Source of the DNA: Candidatus Kuenenbacteria bacterium
GTDB taxonomy: Bacteria; Patescibacteriota; Patescibacteriia; UBA11705; JABHMO01
Assembly: GCA_013202715.1 (NCBI GenBank)
Contig: JABMRF010000053.1
Span: 1-56,940 of the forward strand
Direction: 5' to 3'
Length of the DNA stretch: 56,940 bases
In this document: piece by piece, positions 9,381 to 17,405 of the stretch
Layout: each line of letters opens with the position of its first letter
Position numbering within the stretch: the stretch's first letter is position 1
Notes under the pieces: model-generated
What the model saw: the letters and a program-made list of their open reading frames with translations, nothing else
Told to the model about the DNA's origin: nothing
The model's database searches: none
Program-made: the position numbers and the translations under genes

Positions 9381-10391
9381 ATGGTTCCATTCTATCGTTT
9401 AATTTTAAAAAGAGCTCTATCAATCAGCTGGAAAAATAAGTGGCTGTGGGTTTTAGCGTTCTTTGCCGCCTTTATTGGTAATGGCGGAGTATATGAAGCG
9501 CTTCTGCGCGGATTTAATAATATCTCAGAAGGCCGTTCAGTTTTTTACGCGCTTAGTGAGTATACCCAGTCGGGTATTTTAGGCATGTTTTCCTGGAGTA
9601 ATATTTCTGCACTTTGGTATAGCGATCCTGCTGCGCTTGGCATGAATGTCTTTGCTATGCTTTTGATTTTGTGTCTTTTAGCAGTTTTAATAAGTCTCGG
9701 AGTTATTGGTCAGGGCGGTGTGATTCGTGGCGTAATTAGCCGAGATGAAAAAAAGAAAACTAATTTTAAAGAAAATTTTCATGCCGGACTGGAACGGTTT
9801 TGGCAGATTCTGGAATTAAATGTAATTACCAAGGTTGTCTTGCTTGGAATTTTAATGTTCCTGGCTTACCTAGCTTCACTGATAACTTTCCAAAGCGCTG
9901 TGTTGAATATATTTGTCTATGTTTTAGCGTTTATCATATTTATAATTTTAGGAATAATAATTTACTTCCTGACAATATACGGTACCGCCTTTGTTGTTCT
10001 CCGAAAAAAGGGTCCATTCTCCGGACTAAAAGCGGCCTGGCATTTATTCTCTAAAAATGTATTACTGAATTTGGAAATGGGCTTTCTGCTATTCATAATC
10101 AACATCATTGTTGCAATTCTGTTTCTTGTGGCAACATTCATTTTGCTTTCTCCATTCATGCTTTTGTACTTCATTTTTTTAATGTCCGCAGCCAATATTG
10201 CTGCTGCCATTATAATGGTTATCATGAGCATCATATTTATTATCTTTATGGTTTTGATTGGATCATGGTGGAGTACTTTTCAGCTTGGCGCTTGGGCAAT
10301 CTTATTTGAAGAACTGGCACTTTTGGGCGGAAAATCAAAAGTTCAGAGATTGTATGAACATGTGGCGAAAAAAACAAAGACAAAGAAATAA
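9381..10391 (+). CDS. Polytopic membrane protein of unknown function
   Basis: A 336-aa integral membrane protein with about six hydrophobic segments: near residues 18-35, 90-115, 150-175, 177-205, 230-260 and 265-305. It begins MVPFYRLILKRALSISWKNK and ends with a basic tail (KKTKTKK), so the C-terminus is probably cytoplasmic. Similar six-helix proteins are common and uncharacterised in CPR genomes. An upstream ATG at 9339 would add only low-complexity residues encoded by the repeat array, so I chose 9381. No partner gene is obvious; it is followed by two tandem terminators. Confidence 0.7.
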   Translation: MVPFYRLILKRALSISWKNKWLWVLAFFAAFIGNGGVYEALLRGFNNISEGRSVFYALSEYTQSGILGMFSWSNISALWYSDPAALGMNVFAMLLILCLLAVLISLGVIGQGGVIRGVISRDEKKKTNFKENFHAGLERFWQILELNVITKVVLLGILMFLAYLASLITFQSAVLNIFVYVLAFIIFIILGIIIYFLTIYGTAFVVLRKKGPFSGLKAAWHLFSKNVLLNLEMGFLLFIINIIVAILFLVATFILLSPFMLLYFIFLMSAANIAAAIIMVIMSIIFIIFMVLIGSWWSTFQLGAWAILFEELALLGGKSKVQRLYEHVAKKTKTKK

Positions 10392-10424
10392 ATTTGCAAC
10401 TTGGCATTTGTCATTTGGCATTTT

Positions 10425-10531
10425 CATACAGGATATCCTCCACACTGGGAGGGGAAAATAACCCTTCGGCTACCCAGCGATCTCTTTTCATAATGTTTGG
10501 AGTCGTGAGGTTGCTCAGGGTGACAAAAACA
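10425..10531. repeat. Remnant of dispersed intergenic repeat
   Basis: The stretch includes CCCTTCGGCTACCC and GGTTGCTCAGGGTGACAAA, typical of degraded dispersed palindromic repeats. It has no credible gene; small frames crossing it lack start signals. Confidence 0.4.
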
Positions 10532-10575
10532 AAAAAAAGAAGAAGCTGCTGTAAAGGCGGTTTCTTCTTTTTTTT
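10531..10575 (+). terminator. Terminator after the 9381 membrane protein
   Basis: GAAGAA pairs with TTCTTC around a GC-containing loop, followed by nine T; preceded by a run of A. Confidence 0.7.
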
Positions 10576-10581
10576 AACAAC

Positions 10582-10613
10582 AAAACAGAGCTTCAATCTC
10601 GAAGCTCTGTTTT
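10582..10613. terminator. Bidirectional terminator between convergent genes
   Basis: AAAACAGAGCTTC (10582-10594) pairs perfectly with GAAGCTCTGTTTT (10601-10613). T tracts on both strands suit the converging genes at 9381 (+) and 10681 (-). Confidence 0.8.
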
Positions 10614-10630
10614 TCTTTTAAAAAGTATCC

Positions 10631-10662
10631 AGTCAGGCGCGACGCCTCCGTCGCGCCTGACT
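10631..10662. repeat. Palindrome of the GTCAGGCG family
   Basis: A 14-base arm AGTCAGGCGCGACG is followed by a 4-base loop and its exact reverse complement. It shares its ends with 8145-8178. Confidence 0.7.
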
Positions 10663-10680
10663 AGGTGATTCAATTTTACC

Positions 10681-11823
10681 TTAATCTTCTTTAGCCTTCT
10701 TGACCTTACAAATATTTCGCACAATAAACTGATTCGAGCGAGAATACTGCCAGCTCATATCAAGTTCGAGGTCCTGTGGCAATAGGTCCTGCATATCAAT
10801 AGTATAGAATTTGCCTTTGATTTTTATCGAAGGAATCACAATTATGATTGTTCCGCTTTGCTTGAGTACGGTCGACATTGATTTGAAGGCCGCTCGATAA
10901 AGTTTTTTTAGCTCACGCATGATGTGTTCCAATTGGTTTTCCGATTCATTGCCTCTGATTGGTGGGCCTAGATATGGTTCAGTTACAATGGCGTTGATCG
11001 AATTCGGAGTCACTTTTTGTGTTAAATTTTGAATGTCCTGTTGCCATACTTTGCAATTATTTTTATAGCCAATGCTTGAGAGCCAAGCTAGATTTTCCTT
11101 GGAATCAGTAATTGCTTTTTTGCTGGCATCGGTTCCGGTTATATTTTTATGACCAAGAAAAATGGCCTGCTGAAGGATTGTTCCAGAACCGCAAAAGGGA
11201 TCCAGTATTGCTTGGTTGAAATTAGTACCAGAAAGATTGATCATGATCTGGGCTAGCTTCGGTGGAATCATGCCAGAAAAGTCATCTCGCGCCGGCCGGC
11301 CGAAGTCAAGTTTTGAAAATAGTTCAAAGGGTTGAACTGCCAGAGTTTTTCCCAGAAAAATTTGTTTATCAGCTTTGATAATCACAAGTTCGATTCCACC
11401 CTTGGCAATCAAATTTTTCTGGACAATTACAGAGCTTAGAGGGTATGTTTTGCTGGAAACAAATCGAGCTTTGACATTATTTTGCTTTAAAAGTTTTTTT
11501 AGTTGCAAACCGGTTTTTTGCACATCAAAGTGATAATTGTAGGGACTGATTCCGAAACACATTTTTGTGTCTGATTCCGGGAGCTCTTTTGCCAACATTT
11601 CTGGTGTTGGTTTTGAAATCTCTCGAATAATTTCCCCGATCTTAATCGTTCCGGCCAACTGCTTAATTAAAAAAGATGATTCGATTTCTTGTTTTATATT
11701 CAAAATTAAAAAGTCGTTTGCATCAGATTCGATCTCAAACTCTATTTGTAATTGATTTAATTTAGTTTTAATTTCCGCCTTGGACAGATCTGGGTGATTT
11801 CCAAGGATGAAGAAGTAGGTCAT
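10681..11823 (-). CDS. TRM11-like SAM-dependent RNA methyltransferase
   Basis: A 380-aa predicted tRNA guanine-N2 methyltransferase of the TRM11/UPF0020 type. The N-terminal ~150 residues resemble a THUMP-like RNA-binding part. The C-terminal Rossmann domain has the SAM motif DPFCGSGTIL near residue 207 and a catalytic-loop motif TEPYLGPP near 284, in place of the usual NPPYG. Family members modify G10 of tRNA in archaea and eukaryotes; the exact target here is inferred. Upstream is a repeated-word array (11833-11915) and no clear Shine-Dalgarno. It converges with the 9381 gene across a shared terminator. Confidence 0.8.
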   Translation of the reverse strand: MTYFFILGNHPDLSKAEIKTKLNQLQIEFEIESDANDFLILNIKQEIESSFLIKQLAGTIKIGEIIREISKPTPEMLAKELPESDTKMCFGISPYNYHFDVQKTGLQLKKLLKQNNVKARFVSSKTYPLSSVIVQKNLIAKGGIELVIIKADKQIFLGKTLAVQPFELFSKLDFGRPARDDFSGMIPPKLAQIMINLSGTNFNQAILDPFCGSGTILQQAIFLGHKNITGTDASKKAITDSKENLAWLSSIGYKNNCKVWQQDIQNLTQKVTPNSINAIVTEPYLGPPIRGNESENQLEHIMRELKKLYRAAFKSMSTVLKQSGTIIIVIPSIKIKGKFYTIDMQDLLPQDLELDMSWQYSRSNQFIVRNICKVKKAKED

Positions 11824-11832
11824 ATTTATTTC

Positions 11833-11915
11833 CGCTAAACTACGCCAAACTGCACGCTAAACAACGCCAAGCAATAATTGAACCTTTCGCGTTATGTTTT
11901 GCGTGGTTTTGCGAT
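11833..11915. repeat. Repeated-word array, ACGCCAA/CGCGTT words
   Basis: The left half repeats CGCTAAAC and ACGCCAA; the right half repeats the inverse words TTTTGCG and GCGTT. It lies upstream of the minus-strand methyltransferase. Confidence 0.55.
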
Positions 11916-12039
11916 TACATTATAACATAAAAAGCCGCGCTCTAGGCTAAATTCTTGATGAGGAGAGAAAAAATCAGAAAAAAAGCTAAAAGCACAGCCT
12001 TTGGAGTAGTTTACACTGGATCTGAAAAGTTGTCAAGTC

Positions 12040-12130
12040 TGCAGACGCAAAAGCGCAAAATTAACATAAATCGCAAAACAGGAACTGTCTTTTTTGCGTT
12101 TTTGCATTTTTAGCGTTTTGGCGTCAGCAG
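12040..12130. repeat. Repeated-word array, GCGCAAAA family
   Basis: ACGCAAAAGCGCAAAA words are followed by their inverse TTTTTGCGTTTTTGC and GCGTTTTGGCGTC; the outer ends CTGC and GCAG pair. The same words occur at 29622-29663 and 44856-44966. Confidence 0.6.
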
Positions 12131-12131
12131 G

Positions 12132-12160
12132 TTGACGGTTTCATCTAAATTTGCTAGAAT
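12132..12160 (+). promoter_or_regulatory. Promoter of infB
   Basis: -35 TTGACG (12132-12137), 17-base spacer ending TTTGC, -10 TAGAAT (12155-12160). Confidence 0.7.
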
Positions 12161-12171
12161 GTAATTACGCT

Positions 12172-12210
12172 TTAAGTATAATTAACTCGATTAACTCAAT
12201 TAACTTAATT
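12172..12210. repeat. Repeated-word array, ATTAACTC family
   Basis: ATTAACTCG, ATTAACTCA and ATTAACTTA occur in tandem in the infB leader. The same words occur at 23428-23466. Confidence 0.65.
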
Positions 12211-12219
12211 CGCTTTCCC

Positions 12220-14208
12220 ATGAACATAACTGAACTTGCCCGAAAATTAAGAGTAAATACACAAGAGCTGCGCGATCAACTGCCAGATCTTGGTTTTGAT
12301 ATTGGCCAAAAAGCGATTAAAATTGATGATAAATTAGCCAGCAGAATTATCAGATCATGGCGCGAATTTCAGGATCGTGAAAGAAAAAAAACTGCTTATG
12401 AAGCGCTAACCAAAAAAGACGAAAAAGGCCAAGTCATTCTAGATAAAAAAGTGAATGTGCCAGGTATATTAACTGTAAAAGATTTTTCAGTTTTATTGGA
12501 TTTACCTGTTTCTGTTGTGATTTCTGAATTAATGAAAAACGGAGTAATGGCTTCAATGAACCAAAGGATTGATTTTGATACCGCAGCAATTGTAGCGGCC
12601 GAGCTCGGTTTCGAAGCAACTGAAATTGATATGGACGAAAAGGTTGAAGCAGACAAAGCAAACAAAGTTTCCGACATGCTCGCTTCTGAGAAAAAAGAAA
12701 ATCTTGAACACCGAGCACCGATTGTTGTTGTTATGGGACACGTTGATCATGGAAAAACAAAACTTTTGGACGCAATTAGAAAAACTGACGTTGTATCAGG
12801 CGAAGCTGGTGGGATTACCCAGCATATTGGTGCGTATCAGGTTGAAAAAAAGGGAAGAAAAATTACTTTTATTGATACTCCGGGTCACGAAGCTTTTACC
12901 GCGATGAGATCTCGTGGTGCAAAAGTTGCCGACATTGCAATTTTGGTTGTTGCTGCAAACGAAGGTGTTAAACCACAGACTGTTGAAGCTTTGAAAATTG
13001 CGCAGGAAGCGGGTGTACCGATTTTGGTGGCAGTTAATAAAATTGATCTGCCTGATGCCAATCCTGAAAAAGTAAAGCAAGAACTTGCGAATTATAATCT
13101 AATGACTGAAGCCTGGGGTGGAAAAACTATTTTTGTAGAAATTTCTGCCAAGTTTAATAAAAATATTGATGGAGTTTTGGAAAATGTTTTGTTAATGGCG
13201 GACATGGAAGCAGAAAAATTACAAGCAAACCCTGAAGGAGAATTTCTTGGCAGTGTTATTGAAGCTCGTGTTGACAAAGGCGAAGGACCGGTAGCAACAG
13301 TACTCGTTCGAAACGGAACTCTACGAGTTGGCGATTATCTTGTAGTTGACGGAGTTTTGTACGGAAAAATTAGAATGATGAGAAATTATAAAAACGAAAC
13401 ACTGACAACTGCAGGGCCGGCAGTACCAGCTAAGATTTTGGGTCTGAAAGTCGCACCAAAAGTTGGAGATATTCTAGAGGCTGTGGATGATCCGAAAAAA
13501 GCGCAAAAAGCAAAAACTTACCGAATGGAAAAAGAAGAAACATTTATTAAACAGGGCGCAGCTGATGAAAATGCTGAAGAAAATAAAAAAATCGTTAAAT
13601 TGAATATTATTTTAAGAACAGATGTTCTTGGCTCTCAGGAAGCTATTATCGAGTCATTAAAAAAGATTGAAACTGCAGACATTAAAATCAATATTGTTTC
13701 CAAGGGCCTCGGAAGTGTATCTGAGAGCGATGTCTTGAGCGCAGAAGCCACAGGCTCAGTTTTGTACGGATTTAATGTTATTGCATCTCCTGCGTCAAAT
13801 TTTTTGGCACGTGACAAGGGCGTAGCCGTCTCAACTTACAAAATTATTTACGAATTGATTGACGATGTTAAGAAAAGACTAAAGGATTTATTTAAACCGG
13901 AAATGATTCGAAGAAGTTTAGGGAAAATAGAAGTGCTGGCTTTATTTAAAAAATCAAAAGACATGCAAATAGTAGGCGGAAAAGTTACTACCGGAATAGT
14001 AGAGGCTGGCACAAAGGTAGCAGTTTTTCGCGGTGAAGAATTTATTACTTCTGGAAAAGTAACCGCACTTCAAGTTGGAAAGGAAGAAGTAAAAGATTGT
14101 GACAAAGGCCAAGAATGTGGCGTTAGTATTGTTGGTCAACCACTAATTGAAATTGGTGATACTCTGGATGTTTATCAGGAAGATGAGCAAATTCAAACAC
14201 TATTATAA
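12220..14208 (+). CDS. infB: Translation initiation factor IF-2
   Basis: A GTPase that brings initiator tRNA to the small ribosomal subunit. The G domain has GHVDHGKT at 173-180, DTPGHEAF near 222 and NKID near 276, followed by the IF-2 beta-barrel and C-terminal domains. At 662 aa it is short because the N-terminal extension is reduced to one IF2_N-like helical module ([20 protein letters not shown]) plus a linker, as is common in reduced genomes. The start at 12220 replaces an upstream ATG (12151), which would only translate the ATTAACTC array. It has no Shine-Dalgarno. Its own promoter is at 12132. Confidence 0.96.
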   Translation: MNITELARKLRVNTQELRDQLPDLGFDIGQKAIKIDDKLASRIIRSWREFQDRERKKTAYEALTKKDEKGQVILDKKVNVPGILTVKDFSVLLDLPVSVVISELMKNGVMASMNQRIDFDTAAIVAAELGFEATEIDMDEKVEADKANKVSDMLASEKKENLEHRAPIVVVMGHVDHGKTKLLDAIRKTDVVSGEAGGITQHIGAYQVEKKGRKITFIDTPGHEAFTAMRSRGAKVADIAILVVAANEGVKPQTVEALKIAQEAGVPILVAVNKIDLPDANPEKVKQELANYNLMTEAWGGKTIFVEISAKFNKNIDGVLENVLLMADMEAEKLQANPEGEFLGSVIEARVDKGEGPVATVLVRNGTLRVGDYLVVDGVLYGKIRMMRNYKNETLTTAGPAVPAKILGLKVAPKVGDILEAVDDPKKAQKAKTYRMEKEETFIKQGAADENAEENKKIVKLNIILRTDVLGSQEAIIESLKKIETADIKINIVSKGLGSVSESDVLSAEATGSVLYGFNVIASPASNFLARDKGVAVSTYKIIYELIDDVKKRLKDLFKPEMIRRSLGKIEVLALFKKSKDMQIVGGKVTTGIVEAGTKVAVFRGEEFITSGKVTALQVGKEEVKDCDKGQECGVSIVGQPLIEIGDTLDVYQEDEQIQTLL

Positions 14209-14247
14209 ATAATCAATGGTAATTTTTGTTATCAAAGGCGGACTCTT

Positions 14248-14286
14248 GACCTCTCGGCTTTGCCTATCGTAGGCAAGCTCGAGGTC
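14248..14286. repeat. Stem-loop between infB and the GGDEF gene
   Basis: GACCTC (14248-14253) pairs with GAGGTC (14281-14286) and inner TTGCCT with AGGCAA. It lacks a T tract directly after the stem, so it is probably a palindromic repeat; it may double as an infB terminator. Confidence 0.5.
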
Positions 14287-14287
14287 C

Positions 14288-14316
14288 TTGACAAGGGTTT
14301 GTTTTTTTGTTAAGGT
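14288..14316 (+). promoter_or_regulatory. Promoter of the GGDEF gene
   Basis: -35 TTGACA (14288-14293), 17-base spacer, -10 TAAGGT (14311-14316). Confidence 0.65.
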
Positions 14317-14360
14317 TTTATGTAATCAAATAATGTCCTTTTCAAACACAGGAGGCTAGA

Positions 14361-15104
14361 ATGGTGGAAAGAAAATCAGCATCTGAGACGCAGACAATTG
14401 ATTATTACCGACTTTACAAGGACGCTGAAGGACACATTCGTGTTTTGAGCATACAATTGGAAGAAGCACGAAAATCATTTGAGTTTTTGAATGGACAAAA
14501 TGATCATCTGACAGACAAAATCAAACGGCAGGAAGCATTGGTTCTCCAGCTGATGGAAAAACTGAAGGACTTTGCAGTCGATGAGCTGACCGGATTGGCA
14601 CCGCTGGCCGTTTTTGATTCTGCATACGCTCAGGTTATCAGAGATAACTTTAATCAAGATGATCCTGGTTCAGATGTAGTAACCGTCCCGGCCGCCCTGC
14701 TGGTTTTGGACATGGATCAGTTCTGTCAGATCAATGAAGTTCACGGTAGGGCCTTTGGTGATCATATTTTGAAATTTGTCGGTCGCATTATCAGTAGCCG
14801 AATTCGTAATTGCGACAAGGCCTCACGTTACGATGGGCAACGATTCGCCATTCTTCTTCCCAAGTGCCCGCTCAAAGTAGCGGTTCAAAAGGCTCGTGAA
14901 ATTTCCCAAAGACTTACAGCGGAAAATTTTGCTGAAAATGGCAAAGAAGAAATCAGAGTCACGGCCACAATCGGTATCTGTATGTATCAGCGCAAAGTAG
15001 ATCGAGAAAATCTGGTCAAAAAGGCGGAAGTGGCAATGCATTTCGGCAAAGATCAGGGACGGTACTGCACCGTTGTTTACAAAGAAGGTGGCGGCACGAG
15101 ATAG
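14361..15104 (+). CDS. Degenerate GGDEF-domain protein, probable c-di-GMP receptor
   Basis: A 247-aa protein with an N-terminal coiled coil (about 10-75) and a GGDEF domain (about 75-240). The metal-binding LDMDQF strand is present, but the signature GGDEF loop reads DGQRF at 158-162. That removes the catalytic Asp/Glu, so cyclase activity is unlikely. The inhibitory-site motif RxxD (R149-N-C-D152), five residues before the loop, is intact, so it may bind c-di-GMP. The start is fixed by CAGGAGG at 14350-14357. No membrane or sensor domain is present. It is monocistronic, with promoter 14288 and terminator 15259; a possible -1 frame extension follows. Confidence 0.85.
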   Translation: MVERKSASETQTIDYYRLYKDAEGHIRVLSIQLEEARKSFEFLNGQNDHLTDKIKRQEALVLQLMEKLKDFAVDELTGLAPLAVFDSAYAQVIRDNFNQDDPGSDVVTVPAALLVLDMDQFCQINEVHGRAFGDHILKFVGRIISSRIRNCDKASRYDGQRFAILLPKCPLKVAVQKAREISQRLTAENFAENGKEEIRVTATIGICMYQRKVDRENLVKKAEVAMHFGKDQGRYCTVVYKEGGGTR

Positions 15105-15232
15105 TTAATCAGTTTGTTCGACCTTCAGAGCTCTTGGGAAATACTCAAGACAGAACAGGCGCGGATGATGATGACGACATGGACCGGACGGCTGAACTAC
15201 CTGTCGTGGTTCCAGAGACTGAGGGACCTTAA
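15105..15232 (+). other. Open -1 frame after the GGDEF stop, acidic tail
   Basis: Reading one base back from the GGDEF frame continues past its TAG to a TAA at 15230-15232. It encodes a protein-like acidic tail containing GADDDDDMDR and ELPVVPETEGP. No start codon with a ribosome-binding site was found. It may be a frameshifted C-terminus of the GGDEF protein or chance. Confidence 0.3.
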
Positions 15233-15258
15233 AAGTAAACGTCACGTTTGACTAAACA

Positions 15259-15284
15259 TACCCCCGCAATGTGGGGGTTTTTTA
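15259..15284 (+). terminator. Terminator after the GGDEF gene
   Basis: ACCCCC pairs with GGGGGT around a short loop, followed by a T run. Confidence 0.8.
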
Positions 15285-15290
15285 TTTGTA

Positions 15291-15319
15291 TTGACAGAAA
15301 AGTACTATTTTGCTAACCT
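15291..15319 (+). promoter_or_regulatory. Promoter of the 15414 radical SAM gene
   Basis: -35 TTGACA (15291-15296), 17-base spacer ending TATTTTGC, -10 TAACCT (15314-15319). The -10 region closely matches the promoter at 54585. Confidence 0.75.
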
Positions 15320-15360
15320 TATTAATCAATGGATGTTAATTGAAAATTCAAATTGATTAG

Positions 15361-15408
15361 GCCCTTCTTCGCTCTGTACTTTGTCAGAGCTCCGAAGGGC
15401 ACAGGAGA
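15361..15408 (+). promoter_or_regulatory. Conserved leader hairpin next to the ribosome-binding site
   Basis: GCCCTTC (15361-15367) pairs with GAAGGGC (15394-15400); inside it GCTCTG pairs with CAGAGC. CAGGAG follows within two bases of the stem. The same hairpin-plus-CAGGAGG design, with shared GCCCTTCTTC and CGAAGGGC, occurs at 54651-54688. Confidence 0.7.
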
Positions 15409-15413
15409 AAAAA

Positions 15414-16574
15414 ATGAAACCACTTGGTAGCGATCAAACTGCGATTCAATATTTGCGCTATAAATTTTTGGGTGAAGAGCCGTTAAAGGATTTTATTGGA
15501 CTACGTCCTGACACACTGTGTAATTACAAATGTGTCAGCTGTAAGCAAGTCAAGGGATCCTGCAAGACCAGTGAAAAGGAATTCCAAGATATTCTTGCAG
15601 AGCATGGTAGACAAAGAGTCATCTGTTCAATCTCCGGTGGAGAGCCTCTTTTGACTAATGAACATTTTTTGAGAGTTTTGCAGCATACTCGATTGTGCTC
15701 GACTCTCGGTCTTTATCCCACCTTGTTTTCAAACTGTCATGATCTTGATGGGAGAAAGGTGGAGATGTTGCTTGAGGCGGGCCTCAAACGTCTCACAACC
15801 GCTTTTTACGGTCCTGATGCAGCGTCACATGACAAATGGCGTGGTGTGCCGGGTTCTTTTGTCGCACAGTATAGAGCGTTAAAATTGATTTGTGAGAAAA
15901 AGCGTGAATCGCGTCAGGAATTTGAATTGATTGTATCAATGGTTTTTTTTCGGCAAAATTTTCGGCAACTGTCGGAAATGATTCAGATGCTCGGGGATAT
16001 TTTCGGTGATGAAATTGATCGACTGGATTTTTTCCCGATCAAGGAATATGCGGATCTGTATTTAAGTGAAGAGGATGTTGATTATTTCAAAGGAGAACTG
16101 CTTCCTCGTCTGCTTGTGCAGTTGCATAGTTATGGTTTTGATGTTGCCGGCCGAAAATTGCAGGAAATATTGGAAGGAAATCCTGAAGATGGCGTTTACG
16201 GTATTTTGCCGGAGTGTTGCTACAGCTCTCACACTTCACTTTACGTGTCAGGACATGAGCGTTTGATCTATCCGTGCGGTTATATGTCCGATTACGCGGA
16301 AAGACATCCGGAGTCGGCCGTTGTTCTCGGCAAGGTTGGTGAAAAGTTGGACTTGAGCAAACTTAAAACTTTGCCCATGCCAATCTGTCAGTCTTTGTGT
16401 GGTCCGGTTGTGAAAGGTCATAATCGACGCGCTCAAAGGGCCGTCGAAATAATGCAAGCGATGCCGGATCTGGAGCAAGTGCTAAGACTGCCAAGCTACG
16501 AAAACCAGCTGGTACTGCGACTTCGCAGAGAATATATTGCGATGCGAGACGAAAAGGCTTTCTATCGAAAATAA
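15414..16574 (+). CDS. Radical SAM protein with C-terminal Cys-rich region
   Basis: A 386-aa radical SAM enzyme. The 4Fe-4S motif is C36-NYK-C40-VS-C43, and the SAM-binding SGGEPLL follows near residue 79. The C-terminal third carries more cysteines (PECCYSS, YPCGYMS, PICQSLCG), in an arrangement like a SPASM or Twitch auxiliary-cluster domain. Such enzymes often modify peptides, but no precursor peptide is adjacent and the substrate is unknown. The start at 15414 follows ACAGGAG; an upstream TTG (15381) lies within the leader hairpin and is rejected. It is monocistronic and shares its promoter-leader cassette with the 54697 gene. Confidence 0.85.
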   Translation: MKPLGSDQTAIQYLRYKFLGEEPLKDFIGLRPDTLCNYKCVSCKQVKGSCKTSEKEFQDILAEHGRQRVICSISGGEPLLTNEHFLRVLQHTRLCSTLGLYPTLFSNCHDLDGRKVEMLLEAGLKRLTTAFYGPDAASHDKWRGVPGSFVAQYRALKLICEKKRESRQEFELIVSMVFFRQNFRQLSEMIQMLGDIFGDEIDRLDFFPIKEYADLYLSEEDVDYFKGELLPRLLVQLHSYGFDVAGRKLQEILEGNPEDGVYGILPECCYSSHTSLYVSGHERLIYPCGYMSDYAERHPESAVVLGKVGEKLDLSKLKTLPMPICQSLCGPVVKGHNRRAQRAVEIMQAMPDLEQVLRLPSYENQLVLRLRREYIAMRDEKAFYRK

Positions 16575-16581
16575 AACAGTA

Positions 16582-16610
16582 TCCTCCCGTATCACGGGAG
16601 GAATTTTTGT
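16582..16610 (+). terminator. Terminator after the 15414 gene
   Basis: TCCTCCCGT pairs perfectly with ACGGGAGGA around a 3-base loop, then TTTTT. Confidence 0.85.
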
Positions 16611-16625
16611 TGTGGAAAAAGTTGC

Positions 16626-16653
16626 TTGACAGTTTTCTTTAACATGATAAAAT
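16626..16653 (+). promoter_or_regulatory. Promoter upstream of the RHH gene
   Basis: -35 TTGACA (16626-16631), 16-base spacer, -10 TAAAAT (16648-16653). Confidence 0.55.
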
Positions 16654-16687
16654 TGTATTACATTGTCTTACACCGCCAGTTTTTGGC

Positions 16688-16768
16688 GGAAGAGCAAAGG
16701 GCACGGAGCAAGGGTCAAAGAAATAATTTAAGCAATTGCTTTATTGATTTTTTGCTTTCTTGTTTTCA
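16688..16768. repeat. Repeated-word array, GAGCAAAGG family
   Basis: GAGCAAAGGGCACGGAGCAA and GTCAAAG words are followed by inverse words GCTTT and TTGCTTTCTTG. Relatives are at 33243-33280 and 51906-52052. Confidence 0.5.
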
Positions 16769-16773
16769 TTAGT

Positions 16774-16911
16774 ATGCGTTGTGTTGTAACTTTATCTTTG
16801 CCTGAGGAAATGTGCAAAGAGGTTGAAAAACAAATGAAAAAACACAGATTTGTCTCAAAAAGTGAATTTATGAGGCATATTTTGCGTTATTGGTTAAAAA
16901 GTAATAAATAA
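16774..16911 (+). CDS. Ribbon-helix-helix DNA-binding microprotein, 45 aa
   Basis: A 45-aa protein with a complete ribbon-helix-helix fold: beta strand RCVVTLSLPEEM, helix CKEVEKQMKKHR, turn FVSKSEF and helix MRHILRYWLKSNK. This matches the CopG/Arc/NikR-type DNA-binding module with no extra domain. Such proteins bind operators as dimers and usually regulate their own or neighbouring genes. No toxin gene is adjacent, so antitoxin function is not supported. The thioredoxin gene starts 99 bases downstream after a word array, and it could be the target. There is no Shine-Dalgarno; the start is the first ATG of the frame. Confidence 0.75.
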   Translation: MRCVVTLSLPEEMCKEVEKQMKKHRFVSKSEFMRHILRYWLKSNK

Positions 16912-16917
16912 TTGTTA

Positions 16918-17009
16918 ATACATGATTTACCTGATTTTTACATGATATACCTGATAGTATGATTCAGTATATCAGTACAAATCAGTACATCAGGTATTAT
17001 AATCAGTAA
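16918..17009. repeat. Repeated-word array, TGATNTACCTGAT family
   Basis: Two left words (TGATTTACCTGAT and TGATATACCTGAT) are joined by a T-rich linker. They are mirrored by two right words containing ATCAGTA...ATCAG, joined by CAAAT. The architecture matches 35958-36045 and 56750-56855. It ends at the thioredoxin start codon. Confidence 0.65.
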
Positions 17010-17010
17010 T

Positions 17011-17331
17011 ATGGAATTAAATGATAATAATTTTGAAGCCGAGGTTCTTAAATACGAAGAAGGCCCGGTATTAGTTGATTTTCATGCGCCTTGGTGCGGA
17101 CCATGTCAGATGCAGGGACCGATTATTGATGAGCTTGCTGGAGAGTTGAAAGATAAGCCAGTTAAAATTGGTAAGCTTAATGTTGACGAAAGTAATCAGA
17201 CCGCTCAAAAATATGGAGTAATGAGTATTCCAACTTTAATTATCTTTGTGAAAGGTGAACCAAAGGAAACTTTGAGTGGTTTACAAAATAAAGATGTGCT
17301 CAAGGAAAAATTAGAAGCGTTAATGAAATAA
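17011..17331 (+). CDS. trxA: Thioredoxin
   Basis: A 106-aa thioredoxin with the redox motif WCGPC (C29 and C32) and the conserved cis-proline region (SIPTLIIF). Length is normal. It reduces protein disulfides in the cytoplasm and takes electrons from thioredoxin reductase, encoded immediately downstream at 17406. It lacks a Shine-Dalgarno, and a word array abuts the start codon. The trxA-trxB pair is probably a redox unit, although a 74-base gap with AAACT-type words separates the two. Confidence 0.95.
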   Translation: MELNDNNFEAEVLKYEEGPVLVDFHAPWCGPCQMQGPIIDELAGELKDKPVKIGKLNVDESNQTAQKYGVMSIPTLIIFVKGEPKETLSGLQNKDVLKEKLEALMK

Positions 17332-17405
17332 GAAACTAGAAACTTGAAACTCGGGTTGAAGCTACGGTTTAAAAATCACTGGTCTCTACCCAAATTTCCA
17401 TAAAT

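Larger units (their letters stand above)
11824..12219. other. Gene-free spacer between divergent methyltransferase and infB
   Basis: This 396-base gap holds two repeated-word arrays (11833-11915 and 12040-12130), the infB promoter and a third word array. No small gene with a start signal was found. Confidence 0.6.

Noticed and set aside
10394..10621. Small plus-strand frames between 10258 and 10621
   Set aside because: They cross the end of the membrane protein, a repeat remnant and two terminators, with no ribosome-binding site.
15168..15254. 28-aa frame starting MMMTTWTGRL
   Set aside because: No ribosome-binding site and poor composition; the overlapping -1 frame looks more protein-like.
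16774..16911. Antitoxin of a toxin-antitoxin pair
   Set aside because: The protein is an RHH module, but no toxin-like gene is adjacent on either side.
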